A program made the translations under genes and the position numbers. The notes below the pieces were generated by a model that saw nothing but the letters and a program-made list of their open reading frames with translations, had not been told where the DNA came from and did no database searches. A stretch of DNA of 64,000 bases from Diphasiastrum complanatum (taxonomy: Eukaryota; Streptophyta; Lycopodiopsida; Lycopodiales; Lycopodiaceae), in assembly GCA_029204225.1 (NCBI GenBank), contig CM055099.1, positions 50,137,918 through 50,201,917 on the forward strand, read 5' to 3'. Shown piece after piece: positions 11,009 to 21,102 of this stretch (positions within the stretch are counted from its first letter, which is position 1; every line of letters starts with the position of its first letter).

Positions 11009-11590
11009 TGTAGTGGATTTTTTTCCTTGCCTAACCTGAATCCAAGATCTAGTCAATCTAGCATCAAAGAGACGGAGTTAGTTGTCACGTGGAGGTTCGT
11101 TTCCATGAGAGCGATAGTATAGTTCAGATTTCAACATGAATGGAGGATCTAACACTAACATTCATTAACACTAAGCATTAACACTACATCCATTAACCCT
11201 ACTTCCATTAACCCTAAATCCACAACAATGATAGAAACTTACTCTTCTCTCTCTCTCCTTTTCTCTCTCACAAAAAGCATAAGAAATAACAATCCCAATA
11301 ATGATCAAATCCAACAATTAGCAAAATCCAAAGAAAGCATGAGAAATGGAGGAAAAGAGAGGAAAAGCAAGGACATTCATCAATCTATTTCTAAAGAGAA
11401 CCAATCTACTTTATTGAAATGAGGAAATGAACATGAGGAGCAACTCAAGTTGGTCCCGTTTTATAGTAGAGAAGAGGACCCTGGCCTCTGAATCCTATTG
11501 GTCCAGTCTTGCCTCTCTTTTTATTCAAATTTAAAAAAGTGTGGGAACCATCAAAATTGGAGGGAAACCTAACTTTATTCACTAACTTGA
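11009..11590 (-). repeat. 5' LTR, distal 582 bp, inverted
   Basis: Reverse complement of 15437-16012. It includes the CTATAAAA-like promoter region, the TTAATGGATGTAGTGTTAA phrases and the terminal CACTACA. It begins at 11590 almost exactly where the 5646-5820 piece stops, so the two together make one LTR of about 757 bp, against 754 bp for the 3' LTR. Confidence 0.9.
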
Positions 11591-12284
11591 GCAAAAGTCA
11601 GGAAGTCCTCAACATAAGAAAACGGAAGCACAATTTTTTTTATGGAAAATGACTTAGAAAGCCACTGTTTTGGGCCGATTTGGCCAATACAGTATCAAAA
11701 ACCTTCGTTGAGCTTTCAGACTGTACATCCACCCTTGATTTATCTAAATTGAGGTGGGCGAAGGTTTCTGACAAGAGAAAATTTAATTTTTGAGTCAGGC
11801 GAATGTTCAGTGATATGTCATTTTGGGAACCTTCGCCGAGCATCATAACGTCATTATGAACCTTCGCCGACCTGCTAGATGATCTTAAAATGTCAAAATT
11901 AGGCTGTCTATAGGTTCAGATTGTGGAAAAAAACATTTATGACAGTACCTGGGCGAAGGACCCTCCTGGGTGAAGGTTCATCCTTCGCCAGCCCTGGAAA
12001 ACGTTCGCCTGATAGGTTCAGATCCCTAGAAACCTTCGCCGAGATTTTTATAGCCTATTTTTACAGTACTGTACATGCCTGCAAATTTTTGTTCAGAACT
12101 AATCAGCCCAACTACTATTCAATGTAATGGACCCACCAAATTCACCTATAAGTTGGCTAAATTCGATTCATTCCTCACTTGTGCTAGCGAAGTTCTTGAA
12201 AATTTTTCTTGCGACCAAAGCCTTCCAAATTTCCTGCATTGCCTTCTGATACATTTTCACGCGGTTATATTCCTTTTGATCATC
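11591..12284 (+). other. Right inversion junction and motif-rich spacer
   Basis: The LTR homology ends at 11590. The following DNA does not encode the expected integrase. It carries further AACCTTCGCC/GGCGAAGGTT motifs at about 11699, 11759, 11831, 11861, 11953, 11970 and 12030, in both orientations. Confidence 0.6.
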
Positions 12285-15208
12285 ATGTCTTCTACCGATA
12301 CTTCCCAGTCTCCGCGCTATACTATCCATTGTGATGTCCCATCTGCAATGAACATCATAATTCTTCCTAGCACAAGCATGGTCACTCAGTGGATGACCCT
12401 TGCGGAGCCTCTACTTACTGCAATGGGTATTCATGAGAGAGCCTTTTCGGGACACATCAATATGGATTTCATCACTCTTGCCTTTAGTGTCTGGAAGGAA
12501 GAGAAATCCAAGTTTTACATCACCTTCCAAGGAGCCACACACAAGGTGCGCGTCACTGAGGCCGCACTTGCAGTTGTAGGAATCTCATCTGGTACGCACG
12601 CCTCACCCAATCACAAGCACGCCAAGTAGGCCATCAAGCCATACATTGACCTCACCAATGATCTGCCTTGGACTAATGATGGTTACCTTCTGGAAGCCAT
12701 CACTGAGCCTTCCATCCACGCCACTACCCAATTGTTGAATCATTTCATGATGGTTGACAACCTCAGGAAAGACCGCATCACATCTCAAATCCTTCACAGG
12801 ATAGTGGAGTCCCACATCAAGTTGGCCAAAGCCCCTCTTGAACCATATAACTGGTTCAAGATTGTTTCTGGTGAGTTCAAGCGAGCTATTAAGGCCAATA
12901 CAAAGTAGCAGTTCACCGTTGGCTCTCTATTGTCCCTCTTAGCCGCTTCTCACTTAGAAAATGAAATCCATGGCTTCCACCTAGATTCTGTGCTTTCGGT
13001 TTACGAAGAAGCACCAGCCGAGTCATGTCACCAAGCCTCAAGTTCTCATAGTCGTCGTCGTCCACACAACAAGATCGTAATTCCTAACTCGCCTTCCGCA
13101 TCACGACGTCGTACTAGGCATACCTCGTCAACTGTGCTTCCACCCCCCTGCTGCTGTTCACACTGAACTTCTCATTCCCCTCACCTCTGATGCTTCCCTC
13201 GCCTCTACTCCCATACAAGAACAGTCTGTGACCATTGGGCCTACCATTCCCATCACAGCTGCCCAGGTCGCCTCACCCCCGCACACAGAAGCAACCTTAC
13301 CCAACACACAGTTCTTCATGGATATGTTCGATGATTCCGACCACCTTGGGGACACCAAAATCTTTGAAATGCCCCAGAGCCCAGCACCCTTTGAACCCCA
13401 ATCCCGTGGAAGAGGATTCGGGCATATCCATGAGGCTACTGTTGGTGTCGAAGATGCCAGTCAGCAACCACCCACATAGGGTAGCCCAGCCACACTTCGA
13501 GTCAACACAGCTGTCAAGTCACCAAAGCAGTTCGACGCCACAGTGCCTGAAGGGTTTGAAGACGAGGATATTTTTGAAGAAGAAGAAACTTTGGCACCTA
13601 TTCCACGCCTACCACGGACTATACCATCAGGGTCTCCTGCTGTTGCCACCTCCACGATTGTCGATACTGGTGATGCTCTCGAGTTAGTTTCAAGCCTTGG
13701 GCAAGTTATCCAGTCTATGTTGGATAAAAAAAAAAAATGGAACAGAGGATCTCTGTTTTAGGATCTGGAAACACTTTGATCAGTCAAAAAATTGTCCAAC
13801 TGGATCGAGAGGTGAAGATAGCCAAGGAACATGAAGAAAAGACTGAAAGCAAAAAGACATTGGCCCAGCAACAAGCTGATCGCTTGGAAACCTACATCAG
13901 CTCCCTGCAAAATGCCCTGACAACCGCACATGATCAGGTAGATAAGGTAGTGCAAGATGCCAAGCAACAGGTGCAGCTGCTGAAGGGGCAATTACAAATG
14001 GCCGAACAAGATCGCACATGACTTCAAGGTGAATTGGATGCGACCACCCTTGAGCGTGATGCATATCTGCAAACACAAATATCCGATCATCTGGTCACAC
14101 CGATGAAGATTGCATATTTGTTCAAGAAAGTGGAAACATACAAAGTGGCCCTTCGGGGATTCCAAGGCCGCTTTGATAGGTTCAAAGGAGCAGCTTCAAC
14201 CGAGTTGGAAAAGACAAAAGAGACCATCAATGCCTATGAAAAAGCCGTCGCTCAAGTGTTGGAAGCCGGACCACAAATCCCCATCCCGGTCATGCCGCAA
14301 TTCTCCCCTTCGCGCCAAGAAGCTGTACAGATGGATACAGGGGTTTGTTCAAGCATGGACCAAGGGGGAGCTCCAGGTCTAGCAGATCAACCGCCAACTA
14401 TACCGGCAGTACAAGCGGGTCCATCCTCATCAAGGACAAGCCATTTATTCAGAAGGCCCATCAGCGTCGAGGACCAGATCCAGACCTTCTTAAAGCAGCA
14501 TCCACATGAGTCCTCGCGTGGTGGATGAGTTCTCAAATTTAAGACCTCCGAGATCGAGGCCGGCAAAGAATTGGACAAAATACCTACACTGGGAGAGCAG
14601 CGGGCATGGAGAATCACAGTTTTTGTGAAAAATTCGGAATCAATTAGGAGTTACGTCGCCAACCCTCGCCAGTTGCGGGTACATCCTTATTACGTGCCAA
14701 TGCCGCAAAGACAAAAATGGAAAGATTTGGGATTGGCTATGGATAAAGTCACCATCCATATGCCCAATTGGCCAATCATCCATCAGCCTTACAGCTGGAA
14801 TATTTCAGTGGATTTTGCCGGGCCTTACAGGCATATCAGAGAGAGTATGTCCACTCTCCGGATCCAACGGTGCGACAATAGACAATGTTTGCAAAAGATC
14901 TAAGTCTGTTGGCGTCAGTGACAACCAAATGGGACGATTGCCTTCCTACCCTGGCATTTGATCCAAATAAGCCGATGGCCTCAGAGCAAATCAAAGATTA
15001 GCTGCCGATTGCTCGACTGTATTTCCGTGCGACTATGATGGGAGGCTCTTGGGAATCCCGCTTCACCTCATGGACAACTCCCAAGTGGATTGCCGAGCCC
15101 ACCGTTGTTTCTTGTCGCATAATTTGGATTTCAATACTGCACTTTATGGAGAAGGTGCAGTATCATTTAATTAAGATTCAGCGCAAAGCCAATAAAAGTC
15201 CCCAATAA
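12285..15208 (+). pseudogene. Long extra ORF of the gypsy element (coiled-coil protein), decayed
   Basis: A reading frame of roughly 970 codons between pol and the 3' LTR, the position of the env-like ORF of Athila-type elements. From ATG 12285 come a globular N-terminal part (TQWMTLAEPLLTAMGIHERA, WFKIVSGEFKRAI), a Ser/Pro/Arg-rich middle, an acidic patch (EGFEDEDIFEEEE), two heptad-rich coiled coils (about 13740-14020 and 14030-14250) and a C-terminal part (YYVPMPQRQKWKDLGLAMDK, FRATMMGGSWESRF). In-frame stops are TAG 12627, TAG 12906, TAG 13477, TGA 14019, TGA 14526 and TAG 14999. There are frame changes near 13160, at the A-run 13728-13737 and near 14880. No signal peptide or membrane segment was seen, so calling it an envelope is unsupported. 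Confidence 0.65.
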
Positions 15209-15239
15209 CTGCATATTGCAGGTGTCGTGGGACCGCCAC

Positions 15240-15258
15240 CAGTTTTGGTGGGAGATAC
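15240..15258 (+). other. Polypurine-tract-like site before the 3' LTR
   Basis: The purine-rich GGTGGGAGA directly precedes the 3' LTR start at 15259 and is the probable plus-strand primer. It is short and weak. Confidence 0.5.
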
Positions 15259-16012
15259 TGTTGGAGGGTTTGCGGAGCCCAAGGCAACCCTAACCCGAGT
15301 TAATACGTGAGAGGGATTTGGCACCCTATGTGTGTAAGTCCAACCCAATGATCAGATAGTTATTTGGTTAATTAGAATGTTAATAAAAGGACTTTAGGCC
15401 TTTTTGCAGGACTTTTAATGTCGCAAGGCCTAAATGTCAAGTTAGTGAATAAAGTTGTGTTTCCCTCCAATTTTGATGGTTCCCACACTTTTTTAAATTT
15501 GAATAAAAAGAGAGACAAGACTGGACCAATAGGATTCAGAGGCCAGGGTCCACCTCTCTACTATAAAAAGGGACCAACTCGAGTTGCTCCTCATGTTCAT
15601 TTCCTCATTTCAATAAAGCAGATTGGTTCTCTTTAGAAATGGATTGATGAATGTCCTTGGTTTTCCTCTCTTTTCCTCCATTTCTCATGCTTTTTTTGGA
15701 TTTTGTTAATTGTTGGATTTGATCATTATTGGGATTGCTATTTCTTATGCTTTTTGTGAGAGAGAAAAGGAGAGAGAGAAGAGTAAGTTTCTATCATTGT
15801 TGTGGATTTAGGGTTAATGGAAGTAGGGTTAATGGATGTAGTGTTAATGCTTAGTGTTAATGGATGTTAGTGTTAGATCCTCCATTGAAATCTGATCTAT
15901 ACTATTGCTCTCATGGGAACGAACCTCCGCGCGACAACTAACTCCATCTCTTTGATGCTAGATTGACTAGATCTTGGATTCAGGTTAGGCAAGGAGAGAA
16001 ACCCACTAAACA
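15259..16012 (+). repeat. 3' LTR of the gypsy element (754 bp)
   Basis: Begins TGTTGGAGGG and ends CACTAAACA. It contains CTACTATAAAAAGG near 15558 as a likely promoter TATA and AATAAAG near 15610 as a likely polyadenylation signal. Its two halves match 5646-5820 directly and 11009-11590 in reverse. Confidence 0.9.
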
Positions 16013-16498
16013 TGCATCGTGGTGAGCCTCTGCCTTTGCCTCTTCCATGTCCCCTACCTCTCCCTCTCCCTCTGTCTCTGTCTCCCTCCTACCCTCTCTT
16101 GGCTAGCTCCAACCGCTCCTTCTCTGCTACTCTCTCTAGGTCGCCCTCTCAACTGTGATTTCGTACTCTAGGAAGGCCCTATAAACTCAGAGTCGACCTA
16201 GACCTCAACTGGCTGTGAAACTCCAGTCCTCTCTACAAACAATGCCCAACCACCCCCCCGAAATGTCTAGGTCGTCCTGTATGTCTAGGTTCAAGAACGA
16301 CTGGCTCCTCCTGTGTCTCGACATCGGGGTCTACAAATAAGTGTTGCATGTCTCTCCCCCTCATGCTCACCCTCATCGTCTGCCTCTATATCACCCTCAT
16401 CCATCCACTCCTCCTCCTCGTACGCATGCCCAAATCCTTCTCCACGCCCCAAAATCTCATCATCTCCATCCTCTCCTATCTCCTGATGTCGAGCTACT
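16013..16498 (-). pseudogene. hAT transposase acidic tail (piece 2 of 3)
   Basis: A minus-strand frame with runs of Glu and Asp (EEEEWMDEGDIEADDEGEHE), the kind of acidic tail seen at the C-terminus of plant hAT transposases. Several stops interrupt it. The DNA is correspondingly CTC/CCT-rich on the plus strand. It lies exactly between the gypsy 3' LTR and the copia insertion, and continues the frame broken at 22930. The assignment rests on composition and collinearity. Confidence 0.5.
16494..16498. other. Target site duplication CTACT (left)
   Basis: CTACT directly precedes the copia LTR and is repeated at 22930-22934 immediately after the other LTR. A perfect 5-bp duplication. Confidence 0.95.
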
Positions 16499-17153
16499 TG
16501 TGAAAAATACAGATCCTAAGTGGATCTAAACTCCAAGATCATTGGCTTGAATGCTTGCACTCCAAACTACATAAGCTAGGAATTGGCAACACATTCTATG
16601 CTACCTAGAATGCAAAGAACTTGATCAAAAAGCATTTATCACAAATGGAAACTTCCATAAACATCAAGTGCGGCCCAAAATAGCATTATACAGTCCATAA
16701 TACATCAGCCTACGACTTTTGGAAAGCACCTAAGATCATACACAATAGCTTGAAGACAATACACACAACAATGCTCTCAATGGAGGAAGAAACAATGACA
16801 ATGATCTATTGATCTCAATGAAGCATACAAAAGGTTTCTCCAACCTGTTCTCCACGACTTCCCTACTATTTATGGATGAGGAAGATGACTCTCTCTCCTC
16901 TCTCTAGAAGGTACTTGACCCTAGATATTCCCTATATAGGAAAAATAGCTAAAAATGGCTTATATGACCAAAATACATCAAAATGGTCTCATTTTGAAGG
17001 GTATGAAGTTTGACACTTCATCATACTGAAAAAATACAGTAAATAAAAACATTGTGGCCTGGTTCACACGTGTGAAACTCCAGAACCAAAACTATTTACA
17101 ATTTTAGCCAATTTAGGCCTCAAACTAGCTAGAAAATGTTGACAATTTTCACA
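16499..17153 (-). repeat. Copia 3' LTR
   Basis: 655 bp, TG...CA ends, with an 8-bp terminal inverted repeat TGTGAAAA/TTTTCACA. Differs from the partner LTR near 16672 (CGG/CAG), 16872 (TAT/TAA) and 17081 (CCA/CTA). Confidence 0.97.
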
Positions 17154-20100
17154 CTCCCTCTTCAACATTGGATGCTAGTTTCAACATAGTCTTTGAGCAC
17201 ATTCCAAGATTAGATCTATGCATTAAATATAGGTCCTTTCCCAATGGTTTGGTGAAGATATCAGCCACACACTCCTTTGAAGAGACATGTTGAAGCTCCA
17301 CCTCTTTGGCAATGACTTGATCTCTCACAAAATGGTGAGCAATCTCAATGTGCTTGCTCCTTGCATGAAAAACAGGATTGCTTGCCAAGCTTTGGGCTGA
17401 AAGGTTATCACAAAGTATGATTGGAGTCTTCTCTGGTTCCAGCAAGTGAAGATCCAATAACATCCTCTTGATCCAAAGAATCTCCTTGGTGCATGTTGTT
17501 AATGCCTTGTACTCGGCTTCGGTGGAAGATAGAGAGATAGTTGGTTGCTTCTTTGATAGCCATGAGACCACTCCATCTCCAAGATAGATTGCAAAGGCAC
17601 TTGTTGACTTCCTATCCATTTGATCACCTGCAAAATCTGAATCTGAAAATCCACAAAGGTTAGGTGTAGTACCTCCATACAAGATGCCAAAATCTCTAGA
17701 TCCCGAGATGTATCTAAGTACTCTCTTTCCTAGCTTCCAATGAGCCTCACTAGGATCTTGCATAAATTGACTTAGTTTACCAACCACAAAGCTTAGATCA
17801 GGTCTTGTGATGGTTAACCATATAAGAGATCCTATTAGCTTTCTATAGAGAGTAATGTCCTTGAAGGATCTTTCATTACTTCTTGTAGTTAGCTTTACAT
17901 TTGATTCCATAGGAGTAGAAACAACTTTACAATCTTCCATATGAAACCTTTTTAGAATAGAGTTAACATACTTTTCTTGACATATGAATGTAGATTTAGA
18001 AGTTCTAATAATCTCTATTCCTAAGATATAATGAAGTTTACCAAGATCTTGAATTTCAAACTCTCTTTTGAGTGCCATCTTGATTTCATCTATATCTAGA
18101 TTGTTACCACCACTTAAGATAATGTCATCAACATAGATCAAAAGTAAAGTGATATCATTTTCATTCAATCTAAAGTAGAGAGAATGATCATAATCACTCA
18201 TAACAAAGTTTTGAGAAAGTAAGAAGGAATTGAGCTTAGCATACCAACTCCTTGGTGCTTGCTTTAGCCCATACAAACTCTTTTGGAGATAGCACACATG
18301 ATTAGGCTCATCATGTGAAACATAGCCCTCGGGTTGCTCCATGTAAATATCTTCTTCAAGATCACCATTCAAGAAGGCATTAGTAACATCCATTTGCCAC
18401 ATATCCCAATCATAAAGAGTTGCAAGAGAGATTAGGATTCGAATAGTTACCATCTTTGCCACGGGTGCAAAGGTCTCATCATAGTCAATACCATATTCTT
18501 GAGCATACCCCTTTGCCACCAACCTTGCCTTGTACTTGTTGATTGATCCATCTTGATTTGTCTTGATCTTGAAGATCCACTTACAACCAATTGCCTTCTT
18601 GTCCTTTGGAAGCTTTACCAACCTCCATGTGTTGCTTTTGATGAGTGCTTGATGCTCATGATCCATGGCTTGGATCCATTCCTTCTTTTGAATTGCTTCA
18701 CCTACACAAGTTGGTTCATCAAAAGAGGTAAGAAAAGCAAAGTTAGAGTTGTCCACCACTTGCTTTCCTTTTTCATCATAGGTTAGCCTTGATGGCTTAG
18801 CCCTTTGCCTTTGAGTCTTCCTTGAAGTTTGCTTTGGAGTGGCATCTCCATCTTCATCCAAGACATCTTGCACATCATGATGATTAGTAGGCACATCAAC
18901 ATCAACATCAACAACATTGGAAACATTCTCTTCATGAAAGATGACATCCCTACTTATGACAACTTTCTTTGTAGAAGGAATGTACACTTTGTAAGCCTTG
19001 CTTACTTCACTATAGCCAACAAACACACCCTTCTTTGATGAAGGATCTTCTTTAGTTCTATCATCAAGTGTGATATTGACAAAACATGTACATCCAAAGA
19101 TCCTACAATGCTTGACACTCGGCCTTCTACCATAAAGAACCTCATGAGGAGTTTTACCATCCAAGGAAGCACTTGTCCATCTATTACATAGATAGTTAGC
19201 ACATGCTAAAGCTTCCCCCCAAAAAGACTTAGCAAGATTAGCATGTAGTCTCATTGCCTTGGCACATTCACAAAGGGTTCTATTCTTCCTCTCGGCCACT
19301 CCATTCTGTTGTGGAGTCCTAGGACTAGACATCTCCCTCTTAATCCCATGTGCTATACAAAAGTCTTTGAACCTATTTGAGGTGTATTCCCCTCCATTAT
19401 CAGATCTTAAGCATTTGATCTTTGTATTGAATTGGTTTTCCATTTCATTCTTGAACTTGACAAATGCAGCAAACACTTCATCCTTACTTTTAAGAAGATA
19501 GATCCAAGTATACCTACTAAAGTCATCAATGAAAGTTGCATACATCTTTGCCCCACCATTGCTTGTTGTACTAGAAGAATGAATATCAGAATGCACAAGT
19601 TGAAAAGCTTCTTTAGATCTAGAAGTAGATCTAGAATAAGCAAGTCTATGAGATTTGGACAAGGCACAATGTTCACAAACACTATTGTTTGCAACAAGAC
19701 TTTTAGGGAGACCAAGAACAAGCTCTTTCTTTGCCATTACCTCCAAAGATTTGAAGTTGGGATGGCCCAACCTCTTGTGCCAAACTTCTTGGTTTGTCAA
19801 TTGCTCCCTAGCCATACATCCTTCATGATTAGAGATCACACATGCATCAAGCTTGAAAAGTTTACCATGCCTCCTACCTTGAGCAATCAAGGATCCACAT
19901 TTACTTATCAAACATGCATCTCCAATGAACTCCACATCAAGTCCTTTGTCAATCATTTGACTTACACTAAGCAAATTCTTAGTTATTGAAGGAATGTACA
20001 AAACATTTTCAAGATTTGCTTTCCTATTTGTTGAAAGGGAAATAGGAATAGTGCCTATGCCTTTGATGTCACATTGACCATCATTTGCAGTGTAGATGAT

Positions 20101-21102
20101 GTTACCTTCTCCCTCATAAGACAATAAGGATGTAAAGTATTCCTTATGTCTTGTCATGTGAGATGAGGCTCCACTATCAATCCACCAAGGATCATTATCA
20201 TCTATGTTGGCTAACAAACTTGAAGTCATAACAAGTGATTCACATGTGTTATGTTCTTCCTCATCTATTGTAAGATTTCCTTGCCTCTCTCCTTGCTCTC
20301 TTTTCTTCTTATAACATTCATTTGCAAAATGACCTTTTATCCCACAATAAAAGCACTTGAACTTTGACTTATTGTTCTTAGTAGAAGAGGAAGAGGAAGA
20401 GTGATCATCATGATCAAAGTTACCACCTTTGGACCATTTCCCTTTGCCTTTACCTTTGCCCTTGAATTTGCCTTTTGTGAAGAAAGCCTCTTCACCTCCA
20501 CCTTGCAAGGATGCACCATCAAGCTTTGATTGCAACCTATGTTCTTCAGCCAATAAGATTTCTTGCAAGTCAACCACACTTGGCAAGACTCTTTGAATGG
20601 AAAAACTTTGCACAAGGTTAGCATGTTCATTTAGCAAACCATTCAACATAACTTGGACTATTTCACCATCTTTTATGTTCTCATCAATGCATGCTAAATC
20701 ATCACTTAGGGACTTAACTCTCAAGATAAATGCATGAGCACTTTCACCCTCTCTTTGCCTACTAGAAAATATTTGTCTCCTTAGGGTCAATACCCTAGAT
20801 GTGGACTTTGATTCAAAGAGCTTCTTTAAGGCATTCCATGCCTCACTTGCACTTTGACACTTTCCAACTTCCTTGAGAAGTTCATTTGTAACATTCATTT
20901 TAATGATATGAAGATACCTTTTGGCCTTCTTATCAAACCTTTGTTGCTCTTGAAGTGTGAGAGGTCTCTCTTCAATTTCTGCAACTATGTCCATGAGTTC
21001 ATTCAACTCAAGTAAGGACTCCATCCTCACTTTCCAAGTAGAGTAGTTTGATGAACTCAACCTTTCACTAGACTCTAGCATGATCCCACCATTGGAAGCC
21101 AT
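17149..21102 (-). CDS. Copia Gag-Pol polyprotein (1317 aa, intact)
   Basis: A single uninterrupted frame from ATG 21102 encoding all functions for copy-and-paste movement. Gag (about 1-245) has a Lys/Gly-rich tract and one zinc knuckle CFYCGIKGHFANEC (250-263). Protease shows WWIDSGASSHM (Asp 309). The pre-integrase zinc finger has HKRLGHPNF and CEHC. The integrase core has Asp 506, Asp 568 (LRSDNGGEY) and Glu 604 (QQNGVAERKNRT). Reverse transcriptase has Asp 905 and YVDD (about 990-993). RNase H has FSDSDFAGD (about 1152-1160), SSTEAEYKA and ILCDN, then the usual TKPLGK end. All key residues are present. The last codons overlap the purine tract, and the stop codon lies inside the LTR. It is highly likely to be competent, although expression cannot be judged. 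Confidence 0.97.
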   Translation of the reverse strand: MASNGGIMLESSERLSSSNYSTWKVRMESLLELNELMDIVAEIEERPLTLQEQQRFDKKAKRYLHIIKMNVTNELLKEVGKCQSASEAWNALKKLFESKSTSRVLTLRRQIFSSRQREGESAHAFILRVKSLSDDLACIDENIKDGEIVQVMLNGLLNEHANLVQSFSIQRVLPSVVDLQEILLAEEHRLQSKLDGASLQGGGEEAFFTKGKFKGKGKGKGKWSKGGNFDHDDHSSSSSSTKNNKSKFKCFYCGIKGHFANECYKKKREQGERQGNLTIDEEEHNTCESLVMTSSLLANIDDNDPWWIDSGASSHMTRHKEYFTSLLSYEGEGNIIYTANDGQCDIKGIGTIPISLSTNRKANLENVLYIPSITKNLLSVSQMIDKGLDVEFIGDACLISKCGSLIAQGRRHGKLFKLDACVISNHEGCMAREQLTNQEVWHKRLGHPNFKSLEVMAKKELVLGLPKSLVANNSVCEHCALSKSHRLAYSRSTSRSKEAFQLVHSDIHSSSTTSNGGAKMYATFIDDFSRYTWIYLLKSKDEVFAAFVKFKNEMENQFNTKIKCLRSDNGGEYTSNRFKDFCIAHGIKREMSSPRTPQQNGVAERKNRTLCECAKAMRLHANLAKSFWGEALACANYLCNRWTSASLDGKTPHEVLYGRRPSVKHCRIFGCTCFVNITLDDRTKEDPSSKKGVFVGYSEVSKAYKVYIPSTKKVVISRDVIFHEENVSNVVDVDVDVPTNHHDVQDVLDEDGDATPKQTSRKTQRQRAKPSRLTYDEKGKQVVDNSNFAFLTSFDEPTCVGEAIQKKEWIQAMDHEHQALIKSNTWRLVKLPKDKKAIGCKWIFKIKTNQDGSINKYKARLVAKGYAQEYGIDYDETFAPVAKMVTIRILISLATLYDWDMWQMDVTNAFLNGDLEEDIYMEQPEGYVSHDEPNHVCYLQKSLYGLKQAPRSWYAKLNSFLLSQNFVMSDYDHSLYFRLNENDITLLLIYVDDIILSGGNNLDIDEIKMALKREFEIQDLGKLHYILGIEIIRTSKSTFICQEKYVNSILKRFHMEDCKVVSTPMESNVKLTTRSNERSFKDITLYRKLIGSLIWLTITRPDLSFVVGKLSQFMQDPSEAHWKLGKRVLRYISGSRDFGILYGGTTPNLCGFSDSDFAGDQMDRKSTSAFAIYLGDGVVSWLSKKQPTISLSSTEAEYKALTTCTKEILWIKRMLLDLHLLEPEKTPIILCDNLSAQSLASNPVFHARSKHIEIAHHFVRDQVIAKEVELQHVSSKECVADIFTKPLGKDLYLMHRSNLGMCSKTMLKLASNVEEGV
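17154..17164 (-). other. Polypurine tract of the copia element
   Basis: The minus strand reads GAAGAGGGAG directly before the LTR start. It is also coding, being part of the final residues (VEEGV) of the polyprotein. Confidence 0.9.

Larger units (their letters stand above)
5646..16012. mobile_element. Ty3/gypsy retrotransposon with a 5.8-kb internal inversion
   Basis: A 10.4-kb element bounded by plus-oriented LTR sequence on both sides (5646-5820 and 15259-16012). Everything from 5821 to 11590 is flipped: the rest of the 5' LTR, the tRNA-Asp primer site, the leader, gag, protease, reverse transcriptase, RNase H and the integrase zinc finger all lie on the minus strand. The extra ORF at 12285-15208 and the 3' LTR are on the plus strand. 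The LTR is split at one point with only about 3 bp missing, which is what an inversion predicts. The integrase core is missing at the right junction. The tRNA-Asp primer and an ORF between pol and the 3' LTR are features known from Athila-like elements. No target duplication was found. Confidence 0.85.

Noticed and set aside
12285-15208. Calling the extra gypsy ORF an envelope gene
   Set aside because: Position fits, but no signal peptide, membrane segment or furin-like site was seen; coiled coils alone are not enough.
5641-16017. Target site duplication for the gypsy element
   Set aside because: The 5 bp on each side (TATCC and TGCAT) do not match; none claimed.
18553-19989. Plus-strand open frames inside the copia element
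   Set aside because: They lie antisense to the intact Gag-Pol frame and have no motif of their own.
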